A stretch of 64,000 bases of DNA from Phlebotomus papatasi (lineage: Eukaryota; Arthropoda; Insecta; Diptera; Psychodidae): the NCBI RefSeq assembly GCF_024763615.1, contig NC_077222.1, positions 58,838,001 to 58,902,000 on the forward strand, given 5' to 3'. The first letter of the stretch is position 1, and each line of letters starts with the position of its first letter. The position numbers and the translations under genes were made by a program. Below the pieces are notes generated by a model. That model was given only the letters and a program-made list of their open reading frames with translations, was not told the DNA's origin and searched no databases. Shown piece after piece: positions 11,549-24,424 of the stretch.

Positions 11549-13200
11549 GAAAAACTATCAAATATTATGGACATAAATTCCTATAGTGAATGTGGAGGCC
11601 ATAAATTTAATTGATCATTTATAGAAGAGCGATTTTCAGTTTTCCTCATATTTATTAGACACTGACGTAGGTAGAGTCCAAACGATGATAGATATCAACT
11701 TGCAGTCTTTGGGAATTCCCCAATAACACCGTATGTCTTAGAATGCTTTTTTCCTTTTTCCATCCACCCCTTCTTATTATATTTTTTTTTTATATTTTCA
11801 TCCCCATTTCAAGTATACTGGAGAAGCTAAATTTCATCTATTTTATATGATTTCATGTACTTTCAACTTTGGGGCGGGAGTATATTATTTTCACATCCCT
11901 TTTTCATTTCACTGGAATTTTTGTGTGGTGAAAGGTTGGAGGGTGATTTTTGGTGTGTAACCCTATTTTTTCCCGCCACTCATCCCCAACGCGTCTTGGT
12001 GCCTCTTGCCAGCTATTGTGAGGCGAATGCCGAGGAAACGATATGGCCTTTCTGCAAATTAAATATGTGTGTACATCGTCCTATATTGGCAGGGGGTGGG
12101 TAGAGGCGAGAGATGGGTTGAAGAGCATGTTTGTCGGTTTGGGAAGCCACCCGAGGAGGAGCGTGCCGAAAATATCTGCGGGTGACATTCTCAACACCAT
12201 ATGATTTTATTGGATGAGTTTTATATCAATGTGCTACATATAGGTAACCTTGCTCTATGAATCCTCCGACACTTATATTAAATGTGTATACAAATTATAT
12301 TAGCATATATATTAATTCCCTTCTAATTCTACACTCACCCACCCACTCAGTCGGACTATTGTGCCATGATGCCAAGGGGGAGTGAATGAAAATATCAAAC
12401 AGTGAATTTGTGGTGGAGACAACCTCTTCAAATAAATCGGAATCCATCCAGTGGAATTCCGAATGAATTGATTAAAACCGGATTAGTTAAATAATAGAAT
12501 CCAATTTAGAATGTTGCGCAAAAGTATCCCGTGGGGTGAGGTGGAAGTTTTGAGGGATGGTTTTAGCTTTTGTCTGGGACATGGTGGAAAAATTTCATTA
12601 GTTGAATTCTCATGCGAAATTTTCGGTGTGTCTTCATTATTAATCATTCGATCATTTTCATTATTATTCCCAATTCATTCTACATCCAAAAAAAAAGCTA
12701 GCAAGGGAAATATTGAGTAACGAAAGAAATTTAATTATGACTTTGGTGTCTTTGGCCTTCCAATTATAATTCAATAAAATTTTCCGTGATATCTCTTATA
12801 AGCTAAAAATTTGAATTATTACTTTTTTTGTGCGACCAGCAAAGACAAATTATGAGATCAGTTTTCAATAAAACTTTACAATTGTTTATCTTTGATTTCA
12901 CCAAAAATCCAAAACATTGTTTGGAATGTTCTTCAGAAAAGTCTCTTTGAGTTGTTTATACTAACCGTCGTTACAGCTAAAGTTTATTACGTGAAAAAAA
13001 AACCAGAAGGAAACGAAGACATGAAAGAATAATAGAAGATAGAAGAAAAAAACATTTGTATTTTACCTGCTGGATATTTGCTTGACACATATTTAATTTT
13101 AGTACATAATCGAGTTGATCCGCAATCGTAATAAAAATGTACATTGACTTCAACAATGAGGATGTTGAAGCTATCAGACAAGATTCACGAGAGGGCTAAT
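11549..13200. other. Low-copy island in the gene desert
   Basis: GC is slightly higher than in the surroundings between 11.9 and 12.4 kb, and no repeat family of this window is present apart from a trace near 11660-11730. Open frames at 11855-12103 and 12511-12720 have no recognisable features. It could hold regulatory DNA, but that is only inference. Confidence 0.4.
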
Positions 13201-15470
13201 AAGTGACTAATATATTTGTATTTTTCACGAGAAACTTCCTGTATTTACAAATAGTCAAATGTAGGTATTAAAATTTAAAATAACTCATAAAATTTTTGAA
13301 TATTTTGTAGTGTTTTAATGAATCAACAAACTTTACCAGCAAGTGATAGGTAGATCTGATTTTTATGTCAAGAAATGGAATAAATTCATGTTCCCTTAAA
13401 AGAAAATATGCTAAAAAGTCAAGTTATATGAAAAAATTAAAACATTCTTGAAGTAGCATAAAAAGTGAAGTTGAAATATTTTGTTGACAAAAACAATTTA
13501 CTGTTTTTGATGAGGTTTTGCAAATTTTCAGATGTTTCGAAATAGTTAAAGAGCCATATAAGATTAAAAATGTTTAGGCACTTAAACATTTGAAGTGCAA
13601 CTTTAAAACATAATTAACGAAAATGTTGAAAAAAAAGATTGATTTAATTTTAGCTTGAAAATTCTACTTAAATTATTTTCTGGATAAGAATTTTATGAGT
13701 TATGGCAACCTATAGATTTTAGTTTTATGATTTTAAAAAGTCATAAAACTAGAATTTTATGATATGATTCAAAATCTTGTATTTTTTTTTAAATGTGGCT
13801 TGGGTAAACAGTGAAAATTTCTGCCATCTGTCCATAAGTGTTTAACGTCCGGAAGTTGTGTATAACGTCCCTCATAGTTCTTTTCTTTTTAATTTCTTCT
13901 TTCTTAAATTTTTTTTTAAATTTTAATTTAACCGAAAAAGACAATTATATCTAATTACTGTTTGATAGGGTAAAAGATGATATTTCAATTGATTTAATTT
14001 CATTAAATTGAGGAGGTGTGAGAGCACAATTAATTGCATCGATACCTACAATACTTTTAGAGTTTGAGGAGTTTAAACGATGTTCACACTAGATGTATAG
14101 CCCAATTTCCGAAGGTCTCACAATCTTAAACAGAAATCAATTTTATTGGATTTTCTGAATCTTAGAGATCATTTTCCCTCAATGTCTAATACTATATAGT
14201 AAGGTCGGGTAACTGGATCGTTTTCCGAAGAGTGCTACTTAAATGCTTATTTTTGGACTGATGAAATTATTTTTTATTTCTTCTAAATCCATAGAATTAT
14301 TTAGTGTTTCATTCAGAGACATAATATAAAAAAAATTATCAAGAAAAATATCACTGCTAGAAATTTTTTTGTGAAGAACCCAGCTAGCACAAGATTGAAA
14401 TAAGTCGATTACACTCACTTATTAAATGGATAAAAATATTATTTTTGCTTTTTCTCAAACTTGAACAGTTATATTATGTTACTGTAGTGACTATATTACA
14501 GAAATAAAAATATTATTTTAAGTGGATTAGTCATAAACGATCCAGATAGAGAAGCGCCCATATTAGCACACTTGACTGTATAATGATGAGAAATTAAAAA
14601 AGTCAGGCCACACGGCTAAGCCTTAGAAGTGAAGTCTGTTTTAATATTGGAGCAGGGGCCCATCAAGCCTTATAAAAAGTGAAGATATTTTTCATTTTTC
14701 CTTGTAAAAATTTTGCAGATATTGCACCGTGACTTAAACAAATTTGCTCGTAGTTCTTGTATTATTTCGGCGAACATTATGAAATATGTATTTTTAGATA
14801 GCTTTGAATGCACGATTTTGAAATATATCAGACTGATAAGTCAATTGTCTTTAGAAAAAACTTGCCAATAGTCTTCAGTGCCTCTATACAAAAACGTATG
14901 GAAAAAATGAAATGTCGAGAGGCCCCTGATTGGAGGATAGGAAATACATTTACTATTTTTTTATTATATTGAAAGCAATTAAATATATTTAAATACATAA
15001 ATAAAAGAACAACCTTTAAAGAGTATTTTCTAAAATGTTCTTTTAAAGCTTTAAAAATTCGGTTTTTTAAACTGATTTCTTCTCAGTTGACCCTGTCAAC
15101 TGGTCAAACCTAGTAACAGGAATTTTCAAAGCCCCTAATCCTTGGAATTGTAATCTAATTGATTTGATTTTTTTTAAAAATATCCCTAACAAAAGTGTTT
15201 CTCTTAAAGTTCAAAATCTAAACAAGACTTTTTTGCGATTATTATTTTAAATTAGTTTTATTTATGTTCAGTAAATCAAAAAAATCAAACTGATCTTAAA
15301 AAAAATAAAGATTAATATATTTAGTTGTTGTTATTACACAGTCTACACCTGATGTAGACCGTTTGATGTTCAAGTTTTTCGAATCTGCGACATAATTATA
15401 AAGCTGAAATTTTGTTTAAAAAGCTAAATTGAAAATTGATATTTAAAATCAAATGGAGAGAAAACATGGG
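13201..15470. other. AT-rich intergenic sequence
   Basis: No gene seen. A segment near 13910-14040 resembles the interior of the 10735-11092 foldback, and 14600-14650 resembles one of its ends. Confidence 0.45.
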
Positions 15471-15720
15471 GCATGCTAATGGTTCCAGGGACGACTTATG
15501 AGGGGAAGAGGGTCCCTCTCATAAGTCTCATAAGTCTAGGCGAAGTAACGACCAGATGGACAGACGTATAAGTAGCGTGACCACAATAATCTCTAAATTT
15601 CAGATTTCCAAAATTCTACTAAAATATGACCCCTTGGGGGACAAGGAGTCGAAATAAGTCTTCGTTTTCCAAGACAGAGTACTTGTTTTATATAACAATT
15701 TGGTTAAAGGCATGTTTTTT
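15470..15720. repeat. Dispersed repeat family, partial copy
   Basis: Shares phrases such as GGTTCCAGGGACGACTTATG and ATGACCCCTTGGGGGACAAGGAGTCGAAATA with 56560-56770, in the same orientation. Confidence 0.55.
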
Positions 15721-15789
15721 GACAGTTTCGGAAAGAGATCGTTCGCTTCATTTTTGGTGATCTTGTGGCCATTGCAGTTGCAATGTTGT

Positions 15790-16085
15790 ACTGTCTTCTC
15801 CTTTTTCTACACAATGCGTAAGTTGAGATGTGATTACCTAACATGACGCACATTTATATGCGTCTGTTTCAAAGGATATTTCTAGATGATTTTCAAGGCA
15901 GCACCTACATCTTAGGTGTTCTTCTTTGCAACATTTGGAGCTATATCCTATTCTTCAACATTTTTTGCACGTAACAATATTAATAATGAATGGTTTGCAC
16001 GTAAATCTCACCAAATTCATGAACACACACTCTGGATTGTCCGTTTCATGGAAGTAAGCTTTGACTCGTCTAGCTATACGCCCTA
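15790..16085 (-). pseudogene. Decayed non-LTR retrotransposon ORF1 (gag-like) zinc-knuckle fragment
   Basis: On the minus strand, in one mostly open frame with stops, the translation shows a run of paired cysteines: CKKC, then GYSSKCCKEEH, RCRCCLENH and KCASC. This spacing is like the CCHC knuckles of the ORF1 protein of Jockey-like non-LTR elements, which bind the element's RNA. The upstream part of the frame (NLVRFTCKPFIINIVTCKKC) also fits the region just before the knuckles. In-frame stop codons (for example right after CKKC) show that it is dead. No matching reverse transcriptase lies beside it; the RT fragment at 56841-57680 may belong to another element. Confidence 0.55.
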
Positions 16086-16539
16086 AGCCCTATAACCTCC
16101 TGGTTTCCATCTTTAACTTGTCTTCGAAATTTTCGATATTTCGGAGTATTTAACTTCGATATCCTAGATTATTGCATAGCTTGTTACATACTATATCGGT
16201 ATATAAGCTTTATAATCCTTCTGATAAAATTTCTAGTTTTTGAAAATGCAGTGGTGTTAGCGACAGATGTGGAGTTACAGTGTATGATCTCGCTTTTTGC
16301 GCCATTTTTTGCGATTATACGGACCAGCTCTTTTAAGAAATCCTCCAGAATTTTCTCCCCAACAATTGCGGGACTTTTAACTTTCTTCCAAACGATGACG
16401 TTGTATCCGTTTTATTTGACGTTTTCTTCGGGATCGGAGTTCTTAAACCCCCTTCTGCTATTTCAAGGGTTGTACCACTATAGGGGGAGGTGTGGCTATT
16501 GAACTTTGGGGCTGCATTGATATATTCGAGTTTTTCTCA

Positions 16540-16685
16540 TACAGTAGACTCTCGCTAATTCGGCTCTTTTAAGATCGGGCTACTTTTTAATTCGGGCGGC
16601 AGATAAATTCGAAAAAAGTTTGTTGACATTTTTTTAAGTTTGACTATGATTATCAAGCAAAAATAATATTTATACAGAAGTATCA
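16540..16685. mobile_element. Pogo-like MITE, one end only
   Basis: Begins TACAGTAGACTCTCGCTAAT and continues like the copy at 43692-44038 through AATTCGGGCGGCAG and GAAAAAAGTTTGTT, then loses similarity. The right end is absent. Confidence 0.6.
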
Positions 16686-16739
16686 TGAGTTCGAGTATTT
16701 AGCAAAGCATGGAACATTTTGCTATCCGGTATTTTTTGA

Positions 16740-17460
16740 TTCTCCAACTTCACGAAGGGAGCAGTATATAATCCTTCGATTTTTTCACCCCCCCCCCCCA
16801 AAAAACTAAAATTCCCACCTTCCACCCCCCGGAGACCACTTTTCTCAACAAATCTTCACGTTTCAGACGATTTCTGAGAAATGTCGTTACGCTGTTTGTC
16901 CGTCTGTCTGTCCGACCGTCGCCAACTTTATAGAGGCCAAACGGTAAGAGATAGCGACTTGGGTTGGGACCTTCGGGAGACCCCCCATAAGTCGACCCAA
17001 GGATTGTTAACATGCCCCTCATTCCCCCACCCCACCCCTCCCCTTCCCCTCCAAACCATGCTTTTTGGGATTGCTCGAAAACGCGTCGTGCGATTTTTTT
17101 CATTTTTGGATATGTTTTTGAGATTACCCAGGCGGACATTTCGTCCTTAGACGACAATACCGTTGAATCATTCCTCATAACAGTTTTTCAAGGTCAAAGG
17201 TTGAAAATACACTAGAAAGCGCATTTATCAAGTGAATGGGGTCATGTTTGGGCTCGTTGGAAAAGTCTTGGAATTTTCGACAAAACTTTATCGGTTCCAA
17301 TCAGTTTTGAACTGGTAATGAACCAGTTATTTACCGATAAGTAATTTTTGTTCGAATAATTTTTATTACTCTTCAAACTATTTTGTGGAATCTATTGAGT
17401 GATTTATGAATCGATTCAAATCGATTGAGTACCGGTAAACGGTAAATGATGCGAAAGTAT
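16740..17460. repeat. Dispersed repeat family, longer copy
   Basis: Contains GGCCAAACGGTAAGAGATAG and TTCGGGAGACCCCCCATAAG, shared in inverted form with 56580-56650, plus a poly(C) run at about 16789-16799. Frames read CLSVCLS-like low-complexity peptides, which reflect the TGTCCGTC tandem words and not a protein. Confidence 0.6.
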
Positions 17461-20410
17461 TTTTGAGGTATATCATCTAAGTCACGAGTTCGAGCATTTC
17501 GCAAAGCCTGAAACGCTTTGCCACCTCTTTTTTAATATATTAGATTTCTCTTTATCTTAGATTTTTCGTAAAAATATGCAAAACTTTGTAATGGCCTTGA
17601 CTTCAAAAATATTGATTTGTCAACCTCTTTTATAAAAAGCGGCACGGTTATTAAATGGTTGCATTGAAACTCTTTAGTTTTTCACGTTAGTCGAGAGCAA
17701 CTTGTGAAAAATTGTATATTTTACATAATTGATTTTTTTTCGTGTGCCTATACGAGAGATGTTTGACTATTTGGTAAAATGTATTTATCTCTCACAGTTG
17801 TGACGATGATGACTTCTATGCGCGCATTGTCGTCGAAATTCAAGCAAATAATAGCCTAGAAGCAACATTTAGGAAAACCAAATATGATGCTTTTGTTACC
17901 TCCGTCTTCGTCTATTGCCTCTCCTGTGAGACTTTTTGGTCAGGGAATGGACAAAAATGCTGAGGAGAGAGAGAGAGACTTTGGAGAATCTCTGCCTATA
18001 CAGTGTGTCTATTTGCTTTCATTTTATAACAAAAAAAATGTCACCCAAAGCAAATAACATTTTATTTTAATGTTATTTTAGATAGTATAAATAACTGTTG
18101 TTGCGTTGCTCAAGGTAAAGTATTTTCAGTGTTGAAATACATTTTTTATATCATTCTGTGTTTAATTTCAATTAAATATACTCGAATCTTGCATGATTTT
18201 ATGAAATTCGTTAATTACATAGATTTCTAACAATCGTCCGTCGTTTTTCTAAGTTAACACGCGTTAGGCAACAGTTCTTCAAACAAGGAATTATTGTGCT
18301 AAGATTTTTTGGATTGTAAAAGGGAAGAGGAAGGACTCTTTGGGATTTCAATTACACTTAATATTTTTCTCCTTTTCCTAACGCTGGTAAATATTCAAGA
18401 ATGCTCAATAATACAAAAGGAACAATTGTTTGAAAATTATTTTTTTCTTTCGACATACTCTGAAAGGAATCGTTTTTTCTTCATCGTCCTTTTATGGTCT
18501 ATTGGGTATATCACAACTTTTAAATATCCTTTCTTGTACTTTCCATATCATGGTTAAGGTATCTTATTCCACAGATTTTTTTTCAGGTTCAATTGAGGAT
18601 CTTCCACTGAAAAGCATCTATTTCAATATCATTTTTATTGTAGTTTATCTTGCTTCTGGGTTAAATTGACGATGGGAAGGATTGTAATATATCAACAATA
18701 GCCCCATAAGAGTACATTTCAACAGAAACGTGTCATTGTGTAAAATTTTAATATAATCTTCAACGGATTTCTATGTGCCTTCAATGATACAATCAAAGAC
18801 ATATAAATTGAAAAAAAATCCATGCACTTAAACCACAATAGTGGTTCAATAATCATGTGAAATTAATATCTAGATCCAGAAAGCAATTGCTGATGTGGAC
18901 TTTGTAGGAAAGGAAAAGGACGACACTTGAGACAGGTAAATATGAAAGATATAAATTCACAATTTTTCAGCCATATCGAAGCACCTGAATACGACTTTTT
19001 TGAGCCTAAAGTAGTGGAAGATAAACAGAAATCTCCAAGAGAGTGAAGATCTAGGAAAAAATGTCACTGTTTCCGAACCGAGAAGCATTTATATTGTATC
19101 ATTTGTTGAAACAGCGGCATTTAACATGACTAAATAAATATATTTTAGAACCAATATTGACACACATTTTAATGTAAAATAGTTAAATTCTTAGGGAAAA
19201 ATCTTTCAGACGATTCGGCATTTTGACTTTATCTCTGAGACTTCTTTAACACTCAGACCATAGCCTGAATGAATAAAAAATGAACTTTGAAATACCTTTT
19301 TTATGTGTTTTTATTTCAATAGTATTTCACATTTTAAGATTAAATGCATTTGCTCAGAAGAATTTTTAAATGAAAACTTCAGAAAATATATTTCAAATGT
19401 TGTTCTTTTATGTGCTTAACTTAAACTTAGAGAATGCTGTTTTTTAGTCTTCGTAACCTAAAACCATAAAAATAAAGAAACATAACAACCGATGAAAGGA
19501 CTTTACGATTGTATCGTTCTAGAGGTTGGAGTTAACTATAAGCTGGCGATGGACGTATACAGGCAGAGTAAGATTTTAGAGATCATTGAAAAAAAAATGA
19601 AAATCGCTAATCGAAAGTTAATCAATGAAGTATGTTTTGGTCAGAAAAGAAATCTAAAGCTTAACAAAAATTGGGCGAATTAGCATAAAAAATATTGAAT
19701 GAAAAAGAAAAAAACTTGTTATTTCCCCTTTACATAAACATCCGTGCTTTCTATGCTTTTAAAGGTCTAAATTGAGTAATGTTTAAATTTTATTTCTTGC
19801 TGAATTTAACATAAAGCGTGTCGAGAAAAATTTCTCCATAAAAAAAGGCTCTGTAATGTAAACCGTATAAACCAGAATATATGAAAAAATGTATTTTCGG
19901 AAAGATAATTTCATTGGGATTTTTCTGGGATATTGTTTTTTTTTTTAATCGAGTTACTTCTTGCCGAATTCTCGCACCTTCTTAATTTCTCTTCATTAAG
20001 ATTTGACAAATTTGTTTCCACGGTATCGGATGGCTTTCTTCCACTTCCTTTCGAAATCCGGCAAATTTTCGGCTGTTTGACCCTTTTTCCTGAGATTTGT
20101 CTTCAAAATTCCCCAGTATTGCTCAATCTTTCAGAGTGCAGGGCAGATTAAACATCTTTCCCATTGATTTTCATTCATTTAATGAAAATCATGTTGATTG
20201 GCTCTCGATAGATTTAAATGATAATCTCAATATTTATGTATGTTTCACATAAGTTTTTAAAGATATTTTTTTCAGAAAAATTTAGAAAATTTGCTCTAAA
20301 ATGGGTGTTTCATTTTTTTGGAAAATGACAAAAACCAACAAATGTGGCATTTAGAGTGATCGCAGCGCGATGTCTTATAGATGAACAAAATTGTTGTCCT
20401 AAGTGGTGCC
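17461..20410. other. Intergenic sequence
   Basis: No supported gene. A short (GA)n tract sits near 17969-17985. Open frames at 18309-18557, 19492-19683 and 19933-20151 lack any recognisable feature. Confidence 0.45.
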
Positions 20411-20894
20411 TACACAGTAAAAAATTTTTGGCTGCTTTACCATGATTTTCACTGTAAATTTTACATCAAACGTGTAATTTTGTGTACTGGTACATATTCA
20501 TGTAATTTCTACACATTTTGTCTGAAAACTGTGTAATGTTACACGAAATCTCTAAAAAAAAATGTAGCTGTGTAATTATTGGCTTATTTAGGCCGTACGG
20601 TGAAAAAAGATGTAATGTAAAACAAGAAAGTAAAATTTGATACCGTGAGATGTAAAAAACCACTTTCGTTACAGTATTCTCTACTTTTGCATTAGCAACA
20701 GAACATTACTTAAAAAGTACAATATTTTATCATTTAAATGATTACAATTACACAGTTTACGATTACATGAAATTTAAGATACACATTTTCAGATTACTCG
20801 TTTTGCTCAAATACATAATTTGAGTAACTTTACAAGAATAATCGTGGTAAAAAAGCAAACCAACGATTATCATTGTATTATTTTTTACTGTGTA
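20411..20894. mobile_element. MITE with TACACAGTAAAAAAT ends
   Basis: A 484-bp element with inverted ends TACACAGTAAAAAAT and ATTATTTTTTACTGTGTA. The interior is rich in TGTAATTTTACA-like words in both orientations. The terminal TA suggests a mariner-type target duplication. It has no coding capacity. Confidence 0.7.
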
Positions 20895-21198
20895 TCGTTT
20901 GGTGTCAATGGATTTTTAATATTTTGTTTAGTTTGTTTAAAACGATTTTTTACAACCTAAGACCATTTTCTTGGTAATTTTTTGAGAAACTCCAATTTTA
21001 CACCCAGAAGGAGTGGTTTTACAATTTTTTTTGTAATAATCAAAATTTAAGCACAACTAATGACCTTTCCAACGGACCCACACTTTTAAGTTCTGTTCAC
21101 TAAAACCTGAGATATAACGGGTAATGTAAGGCAAAGCAGAAAAAATATAAAAGTATTAATAAAAAAAATTGTGACGTAATGGAGCAAAACCAAGACCA

Positions 21199-22071
21199 GG
21201 GGTGGAATGATAACTTTTCGACACTATCGAATCGATAGTATCGATAAATCTATATCTGTTGGATTAAGTGTATGTCGACTTTTGACGGATTGTTGGGCTA
21301 TTCATTCACATCGAACAGACTGGGCTTTTTTACATGGTCAGTGCTTTTTTACTTCTTCATTGCTTTTTTACACGTGGAAAAAATATCCAAAAAATTGAGT
21401 CATCAAACCAATTTTTGCATCAATTTAATCTTTTTCCGTTCTCTGAGACAATATTCTGTAATAAGAAAATGATATTTTAGTAAAATTAGCCAAATTTAAA
21501 TACCTTGAACAAAAAGCAAAAAGCAATTGCCCGGTCAATTGCTTTTCCTTGACAATTCCATATCACATAGTCCGTTAACATTCTCTGTTTAAATTCACTG
21601 TTCGAAATTTCATCGACCACCATCGAAATCAGCTGATGCCAGAAAAAATCAAAACAAAGGAAATTTTATTCATAAAACTCTTGTGAAAACTTTTGAAATA
21701 CATTTAAAATGAGTCTAGGCTTAGTGAAATTAAAGCTTGGCATAAAATACATGTGAATAATGCGAACTGCATTGTTTTGAACAACTGAAAATATTTCCCG
21801 CCTTGTAAATTTTACTTACACTGGATGGCGCTGTTCTCAGTGAGTTATCTTACCGAAAACAATGAAGGTGTCATATTCACTTCTCCATTGCTTCTTTGAA
21901 AATCGATTAAAAGAGCAATGGCCCAGTCTGTTCGATGCTATTATGACACTCTTAAAAGAATGAGACTGTTGATAAACATTTATATTAGTTACAGAAAGTG
22001 CAGCTATCGTTTAAATTTTTCAGAATCGACAGTCGATACTATCGAAAAGAAGTTATCATGTCACACCAGAT
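21199..22071. mobile_element. Small foldback element split by a 627-bp insertion
   Basis: The outer arms read CAGGGGTGGAATGATAACTT...CGACACTATCGAATCGATAG at the left and the near reverse complement (CTATCGAAAAGAAGTTATCA) at the right. An uninterrupted relative in inverted orientation lies at 51249-51487 (about 240 bp), and its centre (GATTGTTGGGTCATTCATTG on its minus strand) marks where this copy was broken. Confidence 0.7.
21310..21936. mobile_element. Non-autonomous transposon with 16-bp perfect inverted ends
   Basis: Ends ATCGAACAGACTGGGC (21310-21325) and GCCCAGTCTGTTCGAT (21921-21936). It is inserted inside the foldback at 21199-22071. A partial inverted copy lies at about 49385-49545. 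I see no open frame of interest, and the superfamily is not identified. Confidence 0.7.
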
Positions 22072-23370
22072 TCTTAATCAGGGGACTAGAGTTTATCAAA
22101 CTACCATGTGAGACCTGGGTTAGCAAAACCGTGTTGAATAGTGTAATGTGTCAGTTTATTAATTAATAGACATAATTGTATATATGAAATCAAGCAAAAA
22201 CATAACCATTCGGTAGGTTTCACAATTGTGTATATCTAAAAATGGAGCAATTATATATATAAATATACTTATACATAAATGTTTTGCTCACGCTTCGTAG
22301 TTCCAGGCAATAATATGGAGAATGTAATCGCAATTCGCAACCATGTTGAATGGGCTTGAACAATGGGTTAAGAGTGGGATTTTCAAATAACATCGTGAAC
22401 TGAAAATATATGCTTATGTGCCCAAATTATGGCCCCTCCTATTGCCTATAAAAAAAACTACCACAGGGAGTCCATATGTATTCACAAATTTCATATGTTA
22501 TAACCTCTTTTTTTTTACCAATTCAGTGAATACATAGGGCAAATAGCTTTTGTTATTATGTGGAAAATAATAAAAGACGTAAAAATCGCATACTGTTTTA
22601 TTCTTTTGTCTCCTGGATGAAATTTCCATTGTTTCGTCAAACAGAGAAAATAAGTTTTGAATTCATTTTCAGTAGCTGCTTGATTTATAATATTAATGGT
22701 TTCGATATAAAACGTTTTATTTGTTCACATATGAATGGCGATTGTCATCGATTATATCCTTGTTATTATACTATTTGTACTTTTTGAACAATGTGCGATT
22801 GAGGAAAGGGTCCATTGATTTACTATACAAATGAATGAACAAACCACACAATAGGGAGGCACTTTATTATTATTATATTTTAAATAAATAGTTTTTGTCA
22901 ATTGACTCTTTTTCCCCCTCTCTACTTCTCTGATGGGATAGCTTTTTGTTGAGCTTTTTATGTTTTAAATTTACCTCAAAACATTTAGTGACAGCTGAAA
23001 AGACACTTCTGACATTTATTTAAATAATTAAAATATATATATATATATTTTTACAAACTTGTTGACACATTGCTTTGTCCTGGGAACAGATATCGATCAT
23101 ATGCAACCATCTGCAATTAGTTGCAAGTTGTATAAAATGTCCCGCTGACTATATTTGCTTTTAGTGACTGATTTAATTTTTTACGTTGCTTTTCGACTTC
23201 GATTTAGTGAAATTCACTTGATTGAAATTGCTCATCCTGGCTCTGTCATATCTTAAATATTAGAATTGTGTGTCCTTCTTCCAAATGGAATTTGATTTTT
23301 TTTGGTAGAAAATTGAAATTTGTAAAATTTTACAAATACAAACTGGTAACCCCAATTGATGAATTGTATT
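22072..23370. other. Intergenic sequence
   Basis: No supported gene. A (TA)n microsatellite sits at about 23031-23048. Confidence 0.5.
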
Positions 23371-23716
23371 TAGGGGGAAGTGGGCCACTTTTGAAACTGG
23401 GGTACCTTTGAAATTAGGATTTTTCACCTATTTTTAAATAAAATTGAGCCTTATCGCGATATAATTTAGCTGTACAAATAGATTCAGAAGCTAAATTACA
23501 TTATGACATGGCTTAGTCTCACTTAACCCTTCAAGGACGAGAGGGTCAAAACTCGGGGGTTAGAAAAAATCACTTTTTATGACTTTTTAGAGCAAAACGC
23601 TACTTTAGAAGGATGTAGGAAAATTTTCATTTTTGGGTCACTGGTGACCCAATAGTCCTTAAAGGGTTAAACATAGGAGAAAAATCCCAATTTCAAAGGT
23701 TCCCTACTTCCCCCTA
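23371..23716. mobile_element. Foldback MITE (TAGGGGGAAGTGGG ends) with a nested insertion
   Basis: The left arm TAGGGGGAAGTGGGCCACTT is mirrored at the right by TTCCCTACTTCCCCCTA; inner arms share TTTGAAATTAGGATTTTTC and its complement. It is interrupted by the TTAA-flanked element at 23523-23670. A partial relative lies near 36890-37040. Confidence 0.7.
23523..23670. mobile_element. piggyBac-like MITE, copy A (TTAA flanks)
   Basis: TTAA at 23523-23526 and 23667-23670 bracket ends CCCTTCAAGGACG and GTCCTTAAAGGG. A TTAA target duplication with ends beginning CCC is characteristic of piggyBac. Copies: 23799-23944, 40911-41429 and 55199-56395 (interrupted); one lone end at about 41869. Confidence 0.72.
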
Positions 23717-23798
23717 CGTTGGTAATTTTTGAGACAAATTACGAAGTCAATAAAATGCATCCGAGTGGAAAAGATGATTTTTTCACGAATTATTTCTC

Positions 23799-23944
23799 TT
23801 AATCCTTTAAGGAGTAGAGGGTTGAAATGGGTGTCAGAAAATATCACACTTTCTGAATTTTAAGAGCTCAATTTAATTCTAGAAGGCAGTAAGAGAAATT
23901 TCATTTTTGGGTCACCGGTGACCCAATCGTCCCTAAAGGGTTAA
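23799..23944. mobile_element. piggyBac-like MITE, copy B (TTAA flanks)
   Basis: 146 bp and clearly related to copy A, including the shared TTTTGGGTCACCGGTGACCC palindrome, again bracketed by TTAA (first end mutated to TTAATCCTTTAAGG). Confidence 0.72.
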
Positions 23945-24424
23945 ACTATTTACGTAAAGAAAGAGGGAAAATTAATTAGACTTTATACCATAAATAGAGA
24001 CATAAAGAGTTTGACATTTATTTGTGACAATTGAATTTCACTGAATTTAAATTTAAATTCACTGAATCGAAAAGTTGTGAATCCAAAATAATAAAAAGAA
24101 AAATATTTTAATTTATCAAATTTAAATTGAATATCCAATTTTAATAATAAAAATCTTCAAAGTATTATATTTATGCACATTAGTCCGGAATTCCTAATGT
24201 TGGTTGAACTATTTTTGTCGAAAGCAGTTTTTATTCAGATTTTGAGATGTATAAAAATATTTTGTTATAAAAAACTTTTTCTGATATTTTTTTTCGGTAG
24301 AATCCTAGATCTCATATCAGTTAGAAGCCCATATTATCATCTTTCTGTCAGATCATTTACATCCTAGATATTTTGATTTAAATAAAAAGTTTGCAATTTT
24401 CAGAAATTTGATTCCAAATTGCTG

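Noticed and set aside
16750..17215. Overlapping frames on both strands reading CLSVCLS-like peptides
   Set aside because: They come from TGTCCGTC-type repeated words in a dispersed repeat, not from a gene.
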